This document shows positions 18,500 through 24,722 of a stretch of 64,000 nucleotides of DNA, piece by piece. Both the position numbers and the translations under genes were made by a program. Source of the DNA: Saccharopolyspora indica (GTDB lineage: Bacteria; Actinomycetota; Actinomycetes; Mycobacteriales; Pseudonocardiaceae); the NCBI RefSeq assembly GCF_027853965.1, contig NZ_JAQGLB010000004.1, positions 186,001 to 250,000 of the forward strand, written 5' to 3'. The notes beneath the pieces were generated by a model. It made no database searches, was not told the DNA's origin, and saw nothing but the letters and a program-made list of their open reading frames with translations. Position 1 is the stretch's first letter, and every line of letters starts with the position of its first letter.

Positions 18500-19237
18500 T
18501 CAGCCCCAGACGTCGTCCGAGTCGGGCCGGGCGCCCTTGGCGCCGGAGGGCGCGGAGGCCTGCGCTCCGTTCGCGGCGTGCTCGGGGCCGCCTGCGCCGC
18601 CCGCGCTCGGCTGGTCGAGGTTCCAGGTCGCGTCGTCGGTGGCGCCGGCCGCCGGGCTCGGCGCGTACTGGCCGTCGCCGGTCACCTGGCCCTGCTCCAC
18701 GACGGTCCACTGCCCGTCGCCGGTGTGGTGCGAGATGGTCACCTCACCGGTCTGGCTGATCTCCACCACCTGGTCGGCGGACCCGTCGCCGTCCACGTCG
18801 GTGACCAGCATGGTTCCGCCCGATTCGGTCTCCACCACGGCGGTGTCGGCGATGCCGTCGGAGTTGGTGTCCTCGGTGGCCGGGCCGACCTGCATGTCGC
18901 CCTGCGGGGTGTCGATGACCATGGCGCGGCCCTGGTCCTGCTGCGGATCCATGCCGCCGGGGTGCTGCTGGGGCGCCTCACCGGCCCACTTGCCGGTCCC
19001 GGCGTCGTAGCGGGCCTGGTCGACCACGACTCCGTCGGCGTTGATGGTCTGCATGATGTCGGCCTGACCGTCACCGGTCTCGTCGACGTAGGCGACGTAG
19101 CCGTCCTCGGTCATGACCGCGACGGTGTCGTCCACCCCGTCGCCGTTGAGGTCGTAGTTGGCCTCGGCGGTGTACTCCTCGCCTTCGACGGTGACCTTGA
19201 TGTCGCCGTCGCCCGCCCCCTGCTCCTCGATGTACAC
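18500..19237 (-). CDS. DUF6802-family protein with Ca-binding-like DxDGDG repeats
   Basis: 245 aa, starting at GTG 19237 after GAGGGG. There is no signal peptide or membrane helix. Four short acidic loops occur: DLNGDGVDD, DETGDGQAD, DTNSDGIAD and DVDGDGSAD. They match the D-x-N/D-x-D-G motif of dockerin/EF-hand-like calcium sites, each followed by a beta-strand-like segment. The C-terminal ~80 residues are Pro/Ala/Gly-rich and probably disordered. The family is actinobacterial and its role is unknown. Repeated calcium-stabilised loops suggest a structural or secreted part, but no export signal is seen. Confidence 0.8.
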   Translation of the reverse strand: MYIEEQGAGDGDIKVTVEGEEYTAEANYDLNGDGVDDTVAVMTEDGYVAYVDETGDGQADIMQTINADGVVVDQARYDAGTGKWAGEAPQQHPGGMDPQQDQGRAMVIDTPQGDMQVGPATEDTNSDGIADTAVVETESGGTMLVTDVDGDGSADQVVEISQTGEVTISHHTGDGQWTVVEQGQVTGDGQYAPSPAAGATDDATWNLDQPSAGGAGGPEHAANGAQASAPSGAKGARPDSDDVWG

Positions 19238-19356
19238 GTCGCCACCCCTCAGCCACGGATCACTGCAAACCTACGACGCAGGGTAGAGGTCCGAGGTTCC
19301 GCAGGAGAAGCACCTGGCCTTTTCCGGCTGCCGGGAGCTTCCCCCGAATGCACGTG

Positions 19357-19387
19357 TACAGCGTAGACCTGCCGTGTCTACGCTGTA
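19357..19387. promoter_or_regulatory. TetR operator, 12-bp arms
   Basis: TACAGCGTAGAC (19357-19368) and its exact reverse complement (19376-19387) are separated by 7 nt and end 3 nt before the TetR start codon at 19391. This is likely autoregulation of the TetR/Lnt-like operon, possibly also of the divergent DUF6802 gene. Confidence 0.75.
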
Positions 19388-19390
19388 GAC

Positions 19391-19969
19391 ATGGCTGGGA
19401 CTGCGGAGCGCATCGCCGCTGCGGCGCTGGAGATCCTGCTCGCCGAGGGCGTCGAGGCGGTGACGATGCGGCGGGTGGCCGCGGCGGTGGGGGTCACGCC
19501 GATGGCCACCTACCGGCACTACCCGAACCGGGAGGCGCTGCTGCGCTCGGTGGTCGACCAGGCCTTCGCGGAGCTCGGCGAGCACTACGGCAAGCGGTCC
19601 GAGGGGCTGGACTTCCACGCCCGGGTGGACGGCCTGGCCGACGACTTCCTGGACTTCGCGCTGGGCAAGCCGAACCTGTACCGATACCTGATCACCGAGC
19701 AGCGCGCGGGATCGCTGCGATTCCCCGGCGACTTCCGGGAGGGCGGCTCAGCGGCATTCGCACCGGTGCACCGGGCGGTCGAGCAGGGCATGCGCGACGG
19801 CGTGCTCCGGCGCGATGACGTCCTGGAGACCGCGCTCGCGCTGACCATGCCGGTCGTGGGCCTGGTGCAGCAGTACCTCGGCGGCCGCTACGAACTGCCC
19901 GAATCCGAGTTCCGCGCGCTGTGCAAGCGAACGATGCGGAGGGTTCTGCATGGGCTGGAAGAGGAGTGA
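19391..19969 (+). CDS. TetR-family regulator
   Basis: 192 aa. The HTH is in residues ~10-52 (AALEILLAEGVEAVTMRRVAAAVGVTPMATYRHYPNREALL), with a C-terminal WHG-like domain (LADDFLDFALGKPNLYRYLITEQRAGSLRFP). It overlaps the following gene by 20 nt, so both are translated from one transcript, and it is probably autorepressed at 19357-19387. Confidence 0.88.
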   Translation: MAGTAERIAAAALEILLAEGVEAVTMRRVAAAVGVTPMATYRHYPNREALLRSVVDQAFAELGEHYGKRSEGLDFHARVDGLADDFLDFALGKPNLYRYLITEQRAGSLRFPGDFREGGSAAFAPVHRAVEQGMRDGVLRRDDVLETALALTMPVVGLVQQYLGGRYELPESEFRALCKRTMRRVLHGLEEE

Positions 19970-21350
19970 GGCGCTGGCGGCGCTGGTCGGCTCGGCCGCG
20001 CTGTTCTACTTCGGCACCGGGCTCGACCCGGTCCCCGCGCTGACCTGGCTCGCCCCGCTGCCGGTGCTGCTGGTGGCGCCGCGGGTGCCCGGCGGCGTCG
20101 CGGCGACCGTCGCCTTCGCCGCCTACCTGCTCGGGATGACCAACCTCTGGGGCTGGTCGGCGCGCTCGCACGACTTGCCGCTGTGGCCGTGGGGGCTGGT
20201 GGCGAGCATCAGCCTCGCGCTGGCGTTCCTGCTGGTCGTGATGGTGTTCCGGACGCTGGTCCGACGCGGGCGTCCGCTGCTCGCGGTGCTCACCGGTCCG
20301 GCGGTCTGGGTGGCGTTGCTGCACCTGATCTCGCTGGCCAGCCCGCTGGGGATCGTCGGCACGCTGGCGACGACGCAGGCGGACGTGCCGGTGGTCCTGC
20401 AGATCGCCGCGGTGACCGGATCGCTCGGCGTCGACTACCTGGTGCTCCTGGTGCCGTCGGCGATCGCGGCGGCGCTGGCGACCGGGCGCATCCGCGTGCT
20501 GGTGGTGGTCGGGGCGGTGCTGGTACTGGCCCTGGGTGGTGGCGCGCTGCGGCTGACCGGCGAGCCCGGCCCGGCTCAGCGCGTCGCGCTGGTCGCGCAC
20601 AACGAAGCTCGCTGGGCGACGGATCTCGCCACCGCGGAGGGGCGCGATCTGGTGACCGCCTACGTCGACGAGATCGCAGCGCTGCCGCCGGGAGTCCGCA
20701 CCGTCGTGCTGCCGGAAGCCGCGTTCGGCTCGACGGAAGCCCGCCCAGCGGTGCTGGTCGAGCCGATGAGCCGACTCGCCACCGAGCGCGGCCTGGACGT
20801 CGTGGCCGGTTTCGCCCACCGGGACGGCGACGCGAAGTACAACTACGCGCTGACCTTCCCGGCGCTCGGCGGTGACCCGGTCCCGTACCTCAAGCAGCAC
20901 GACACGGTCAGCCGGCTCGGGAACGCCGAGGTCTTCCCGCCGACGACCGGCGCGCGCCTCGGCCTGGAGATCTGCGCTGACGTCAACTTCCGCAGCCCGA
21001 CCAGCGCCTACGCGACGGCGGGCGCGGAGCTCCTGGCGATCCCGGCCGCCGACGAGCACGAGAACGGCTGGCAGCACAGCCGAACCGCGCTCCTCCGCGC
21101 GGTGGAGAGCGGAGTCCCGATCGCCTGGAGCGGTCGAGCGACGACGCAGCTCCTCACCGATGGCTGGGGCCGGGTGATCGCGGACGCCCCCACCGGAGGC
21201 CCGGCACCGTTCACGACCCTGGTCGCCGAAGTCCCGACCGGCCCCGGCCCCACTCCTTACGCCCACCTGGGCGATTGGTTCCCCTGGCTCTGCCTGGCCT
21301 TCGCGGTGATCGCCGTGGTCGCCACCCGGGGCGAACGGGCTAGCAGCTGA
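19950..21350 (+). CDS. Apolipoprotein N-acyltransferase-like membrane nitrilase
   Basis: 466 aa. Five to six N-terminal membrane helices (residues ~5-190) are followed by a carbon-nitrogen hydrolase domain with the Glu-Lys-Cys triad at PEAAFG, YLKQHD and LEICADVNF, and a C-terminal helix. This is the Lnt architecture (N-acylation of lipoproteins). It is short compared with canonical Lnt, diverges from it, and is co-transcribed with a TetR. A specialised acyltransferase or amidase is therefore more likely than the housekeeping enzyme. Confidence 0.75.
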   Translation: MGWKRSEALAALVGSAALFYFGTGLDPVPALTWLAPLPVLLVAPRVPGGVAATVAFAAYLLGMTNLWGWSARSHDLPLWPWGLVASISLALAFLLVVMVFRTLVRRGRPLLAVLTGPAVWVALLHLISLASPLGIVGTLATTQADVPVVLQIAAVTGSLGVDYLVLLVPSAIAAALATGRIRVLVVVGAVLVLALGGGALRLTGEPGPAQRVALVAHNEARWATDLATAEGRDLVTAYVDEIAALPPGVRTVVLPEAAFGSTEARPAVLVEPMSRLATERGLDVVAGFAHRDGDAKYNYALTFPALGGDPVPYLKQHDTVSRLGNAEVFPPTTGARLGLEICADVNFRSPTSAYATAGAELLAIPAADEHENGWQHSRTALLRAVESGVPIAWSGRATTQLLTDGWGRVIADAPTGGPAPFTTLVAEVPTGPGPTPYAHLGDWFPWLCLAFAVIAVVATRGERASS

Positions 21351-21475
21351 GCGTCGTCAGCGTTTCGGAACAGCGGAGTTAGCGGTGGCCGGGCGCCGGG
21401 TCGGGGGCGCGGAGCGCCCGGCCACCAGGTGGCCCGGCGCGGGGAGGGAAGCGGCCGGACCAGGCTTGCGGCGGA

Positions 21476-21694
21476 TCAGATCTGAAGACGGGCGAGCGTC
21501 TCGGCGGAGATGCGGTGACGCCCGGCCGAAGCGGCCTGCCGTTGTCGCTCGGCCTCGACCTGCTCGATCAACTGCCACACGCTGAGCGCCCCATCACCGG
21601 CACTGCCGTGCGCGGCCCGAGGCGGCCGGACGAACAACATGCTCGCGATCAACACGTTGACCAGCACGAGCGTCGAAACCTGAAGCCAGAACAT
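21476..21694 (-). CDS. Small membrane protein
   Basis: 72 aa from ATG 21694 (AGGGGA 5 nt upstream). Residues 2-22 are one transmembrane helix (FWLQVSTLVLVNVLIASMLFV), followed by a Gln/Arg-rich cytoplasmic helix (VWQLIEQVEAERQRQAASAGR). I do not recognise a family. It ends in the 3' intergenic space after the Lnt-like gene and is convergent with it. Confidence 0.6.
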   Translation of the reverse strand: MFWLQVSTLVLVNVLIASMLFVRPPRAAHGSAGDGALSVWQLIEQVEAERQRQAASAGRHRISAETLARLQI

Positions 21695-21739
21695 CGCATC
21701 CCCTATCCGCTGAAAGTCGTCCTTGTGCAGGTCAAAGAC

Positions 21740-21781
21740 CGTGAGCGTTTTGGGGTGCCATAGCCCCACAAAACGCTCACG
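21740..21781 (-). terminator. 42-nt hairpin with TGCCATAG apex
   Basis: CGTGAGCGTTTTG and CAAAACGCTCACG enclose GGG...CCC and the loop region TGCCATAG. It lies directly after the zinc-finger-like gene (stop 21786) on the minus strand. The hairpin at 54885-54926 has the same length, ends and apex. Confidence 0.65.
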
Positions 21782-21785
21782 GGAC

Positions 21786-22010
21786 TCAGGACCACCGAGC
21801 GCTGATCAGTGCCCAGCACTCCATGCAGGTCTCCTCGCGAACCCACTCGGTCTCCGGCGGAAGCCGCTGCACCCGCCACGCCTCCACCTCGACCCCGCAG
21901 TACGACGACACCGAGTCGTACGGCTCAGCCCGCTTGGCGACCACCCCGAACGCATGCCGCCCAACCCCCACAGGCCGCCAGAACCAATCCACCCCAGCCA
22001 CTCCGTACAT
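21786..22010 (-). CDS. Small zinc-finger-like protein of the XRE/DUF397 module
   Basis: 74 aa. ATG 22010 has a near-perfect AAAGGAGG upstream. The sequence WFWRPVGVGRHAFG...YCGVEVEA...EETCMECWALI has the His-Cys...Cys-x-x-Cys spacing of small proteins encoded beside actinobacterial XRE/DUF397 pairs. It probably binds zinc and acts with or against the divergent XRE regulator. It shares the promoter region with that regulator (twin operators at 22022-22064). Confidence 0.65.
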   Translation of the reverse strand: MYGVAGVDWFWRPVGVGRHAFGVVAKRAEPYDSVSSYCGVEVEAWRVQRLPPETEWVREETCMECWALISARWS

Positions 22011-22021
22011 CCCGCCCTCCT

Positions 22022-22064
22022 TTGTCTCTGGGACAAACTTGGCCCGGTTTTGTCTCAGGGACAA
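22022..22064. promoter_or_regulatory. Twin operators TTGTCTCWGGGACAA
   Basis: TTGTCTCTGGGACAA (22022-22036) and TTGTCTCAGGGACAA (22050-22064) are near-identical imperfect palindromes with centres 28 bp apart, lying between the divergent zinc-finger-like and XRE genes. The XRE regulator is the likely binder. Confidence 0.7.
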
Positions 22065-22111
22065 GCCGCATGACCACTTCGTGTGATCGTTTGGTCATCT
22101 AGAGTGAACGC

Positions 22112-22951
22112 ATGGCGAACACCGCGAAGGCGCGCGGACTTGGCGCGGAGCTGCGAGAACTGCGCAAGGGAGCCGGACTCACGGTCCGCGGACTGGAAGA
22201 GCGGCTGAGCTTCTCCCGCTCGACCATCAGTCGCATCGAACGCGGAGACAGGGTGCCGAGCGCGGAAGACCTCGGCGCGATGCTCGCCATCTACAACGTG
22301 ACCGGCAAGCGCCGCAAGGAACTCCTCCAGATGGCCAAGGACGCCGACCAGCCGAACTGGACCGAGATCGGAGATCCGGGCGTGCCGCGCCAACTCGCAG
22401 CGCTGCTCGAGTTCGAGCGCGAAGCGACTCGGATCAGCATGGTCTCGTTGAACCGAGTGCCCGGGCTGCTCCAAACGAGAGCGTATGCACGGGCGGTTCT
22501 GGAGACCGGTGGTGTCGATCCCGAGAACATCGAAAACTTGGTGGACGTGCGTATGCGGCGCCAGGAGATTCTCAGGCGCCCTGACCCCGTTGACTTGCTC
22601 GTGTTTCTCGATGAAGCCGTGCTCCGCAGGCCGGTGGGTGGGCCTGAAGTCATGGCCGCGCAGCTCAAGCAGATCTTGTCTGCGATGGAGCGGGAGAACG
22701 TACTGGTTCAGGTGCTGCCCTTCGCGCTCGGCGGTCACATAGGCCAAGACGGTTCGCATGTCATCTACGAGTTCGAGAAGGCCGATCCGATCGTGCATCT
22801 GGAGCATCGCCGCTCCAGCCAGTTCCTCGATGAAACGGCGGACACGAAGAGTTTTTGCGAACTCGTGGATATCCTCCGGCCGAAGGCGCTCAGCACTTCC
22901 CTGTCTGCGAACTTGATCAGAAACTACGTAGATAACGTGGAGGGACAATGA
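22112..22951 (+). CDS. XRE-family regulator with DUF5753 sensor domain
   Basis: 279 aa. The N-terminal HTH_31 is at residues ~8-62 (LRELRKGAGLTVRGLEERLSFSRSTISRIERGDRVPS). It is followed by DUF5753, with the typical VPGLLQTRAYARAVLETGG, RRQEILRRPDPVDLLVFLDEAVLRRPVGG and VLPFALGGHIGQDGSHVIYEF. Such proteins pair with a DUF397 partner, translated here through an ATGA overlap. Streptomyces relatives modulate development and antibiotic production. Confidence 0.93.
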   Translation: MANTAKARGLGAELRELRKGAGLTVRGLEERLSFSRSTISRIERGDRVPSAEDLGAMLAIYNVTGKRRKELLQMAKDADQPNWTEIGDPGVPRQLAALLEFEREATRISMVSLNRVPGLLQTRAYARAVLETGGVDPENIENLVDVRMRRQEILRRPDPVDLLVFLDEAVLRRPVGGPEVMAAQLKQILSAMERENVLVQVLPFALGGHIGQDGSHVIYEFEKADPIVHLEHRRSSQFLDETADTKSFCELVDILRPKALSTSLSANLIRNYVDNVEGQ

Positions 22952-23202
22952 CTTTCGAGTTCACCGGTTGGCGTAAGTCCAGCTTCTCCGGAACTCAGAC
23001 CGAGTGCGTCGAAGTGGGCTGGCGTAAGTCCAGCTACAGCGGGCCGAACAACAACTGCGTCGAGGTCGGCCTGGGTGCCGACGAGGTCGGGGTCCGGGAC
23101 ACGAAGGATCGTGACGGTGGGCTGTTAGCCCTGGACCAGCGGCAGTGGCGATCGTTCCTCGCCGCCGTCCGCTCCGACCGCTTCGACACGGCGAACCTCT
23201 GA
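22948..23202 (+). CDS. DUF397 protein with duplicated N-terminal half
   Basis: 84 aa, against ~60-65 for a normal DUF397. It starts inside the XRE stop (ATGA). The conserved block GWRKSSFSGTQTECVEV is followed at once by a second block GWRKSSYSGPNNNCVEV, and only then by the usual C-terminal half (VRDTKDRDGGLLALDQRQWRSFLAAV). The extra block is an in-frame internal duplication. DUF397 proteins act as partners or antagonists of XRE regulators, so the second block may alter that contact. Confidence 0.93.
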   Translation: MTFEFTGWRKSSFSGTQTECVEVGWRKSSYSGPNNNCVEVGLGADEVGVRDTKDRDGGLLALDQRQWRSFLAAVRSDRFDTANL

Positions 23203-23253
23203 GGTGAAGGGCACCTTTCACCAAGTAAGTTGGCGAAAGGTGCCCTTCACCTC
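23201..23253 (+). repeat. Stop-proximal hairpin repeat, copy 1
   Basis: A perfect 19-bp stem (GAGGTGAAGGGCACCTTTC) with centre CCAAGTAAGTTGG. The left arm begins inside the DUF397 stop codon. It is one of four copies and probably acts as a terminator or 3'-end stabiliser. Confidence 0.85.
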
Positions 23254-23306
23254 GGTCTTCAGTGCGCGGTGGGGACGAGAACCGGGGTGCGGAGGGGGAT
23301 CTGGTC

Positions 23307-23924
23307 GTGAGCCGTCATGTCTTGGAACGGGTGCAGCTGTACGCGCAGAACAACCCCAAGCGTCACGCGGCGGTGAGCTGCGCGATCGGCGGGTTGTTGG
23401 TCGCCGCGACTTTGGCTCTGTCGGCGATTCAGCGTTCCGAGACGGTGTCCTGGCCTTCCGCCATCGCTGTCGCCGTCATCGGCGGAGGCGCGTGGGCCGC
23501 TGCCATGGCGGTGTTCGTGGTGCGCCTCCAGCGACGGATGAAGCCGTTGCCACCGGACACCGACCCGGCGCGGGTGCGCGCTGCGCGGCGGCTGGTGCGC
23601 AACGGCGCACTGGGCCCGGACCCGGAGACGAACGCCCTCGCCGTGCGACTGGCCGAGCAGCTTCAGTCCATCCCCCGCTGGAAGAAGCTGACGACCACCG
23701 TATTCCTCTGCTCCGCCGTGCTGGGCGCTCTCGTCACGGTGCTGGCGATCAGCGACGGCGAGGCGGGAACATCCGTCTTCTACGGCGCCTGCACCCTCTT
23801 CTTCCTGCTGATGCTGACCGTCGGCCGATCCCAGCTGGATCGCCACCACCGCAACGCGACCAAGCTCCGCCAAGCCGCCGAACACCACACCACCACCCGC
23901 CCCAACAACGAAGCGAAAAGCTGA
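23307..23924 (+). CDS. Four-helix membrane protein, unknown function
   Basis: 205 aa from GTG 23307 (AGGGGGA upstream); a GTG at 23262 is the alternative. Two pairs of hydrophobic helices (AAVSCAIGGLLVAATLALSAI, IAVAVIGGGAWAAAMAVFVV, then TVFLCSAVLGALVTVLAI and FYGACTLFFLLMLTVG) are separated by a charged linker with RAARRLVRNGALGPDPETNALAVRLAEQL. No family recognised. It is flanked by two copies of the hairpin repeat, so it is its own transcription unit. Confidence 0.72.
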   Translation: MSRHVLERVQLYAQNNPKRHAAVSCAIGGLLVAATLALSAIQRSETVSWPSAIAVAVIGGGAWAAAMAVFVVRLQRRMKPLPPDTDPARVRAARRLVRNGALGPDPETNALAVRLAEQLQSIPRWKKLTTTVFLCSAVLGALVTVLAISDGEAGTSVFYGACTLFFLLMLTVGRSQLDRHHRNATKLRQAAEHHTTTRPNNEAKS

Positions 23925-23959
23925 ACACCGCTCACCGCACCCGCTCGGCGCGCCGAACC

Positions 23960-24014
23960 CCCGGTGAAGGGCACCTTTTAGCAACTTACTTGCCTAAAGG
24001 TGCCCTTCACCGGG
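23960..24014 (-). repeat. Stop-proximal hairpin repeat, copy 2
   Basis: CCCGGTGAAGGGCACCTTT and its complement with centre AGCAACTTACTTGCC. On the minus strand the centre reads GGCAAGTAAGTTGCT, so relative to the TetR gene whose stop is 7 nt away it has the same orientation as copy 1 relative to DUF397. Confidence 0.85.
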
Positions 24015-24021
24015 CCGTGCG

Positions 24022-24690
24022 CTAGCTCGTGAGGAGGGGGAGCAGGACGTCGTCGACGATTTCGACGATCACTTCGTCCGGGATCGGGGTGCCGTTGAAG
24101 AGGAAGTGCTGGCGGATCATCGCTTGGCCGACTTCCAGGCGGGGGGCTGGGATCGGTGGGTTCACCTCGCCGCGTTCGGCGGCGCGGCGGACGATCTCCT
24201 CGATCGTTCGCCTGCCGCGTGCTTGGGAGAGCTGCCGGAGCTGCACCGTTCGGTCCCGGTCCGACAGCACATCTCCGAGCAGACCGCGCATCGCCTCGCC
24301 CACCGGCCCCGCCAGCACCTCGGCGCTGCGGCGCAGCATCGCGAGCAGGTCGCCGCGCAGGGTTCCGGTGTCCACCACCTCGGACGGTTCCGGCCAGGTG
24401 CTGTAGACCGCGGCCAGCACCAGTTCCATGCGGCTCGGCCACCTCCGGTACAGCGACGCCTTGCCGGTCTTGGCGCGTTCCGCGACCCGCTCCATGGTCA
24501 GGCCGGCGTAACCGGTCTCCGCCAGTTCGGTCAGGGTCGCCGCGAAGATCGCGGCGGTGAGCTCGTCGCCGCGGCGGCGGGGCAGCTTCCGGTGGTCGGT
24601 GCTGGTCTGTTCCGCCTTTCCGCGATTTTCAGTGGTGGTTGCGTTTGGTGTTGTTCTCGCGTTTTGCGGTTTCTTGTGGCTGGGTTGCAT
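24022..24690 (-). CDS. TetR-family regulator with duplicated N-terminal tail
   Basis: 222 aa from ATG 24690 (CAGGGGACCG upstream). ATG 24726, overlapping the previous stop as ATGA, is the other option. After a ~40-residue tail (MQPSHKKPQNARTTPNATTT...) come the HTH (GYAGLTMERVAERAKTGKASLYRRWPSRMELV) and an AcrR-type C-terminal domain (GTPIPDEVIVEIVDDVLLPLL). It is the last gene of a two-gene operon with the PEP-utilising enzyme and probably regulates that operon. Confidence 0.87.
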   Translation of the reverse strand: MQPSHKKPQNARTTPNATTTENRGKAEQTSTDHRKLPRRRGDELTAAIFAATLTELAETGYAGLTMERVAERAKTGKASLYRRWPSRMELVLAAVYSTWPEPSEVVDTGTLRGDLLAMLRRSAEVLAGPVGEAMRGLLGDVLSDRDRTVQLRQLSQARGRRTIEEIVRRAAERGEVNPPIPAPRLEVGQAMIRQHFLFNGTPIPDEVIVEIVDDVLLPLLTS

Positions 24691-24702
24691 CACGGTCCCC
24701 TG
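24609..24702 (-). repeat. Copy B of the 94-bp duplicated segment
   Basis: It covers the ribosome-binding site, start codon and first ~28 codons of the TetR gene and matches 10782-10875 with about five changes. Encoded residues are identical at 25 of 28 positions. No transposase or terminal repeats flank it. Confidence 0.85.
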
Positions 24703-24722
24703 GGGGTGCAGTTGAGCAGGAC

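Noticed and set aside
10782..24702. The 94-bp duplication as an insertion sequence or attachment site
   Set aside because: No inverted termini, target duplications, integrase or transposase nearby; the copies coincide with translation starts instead.
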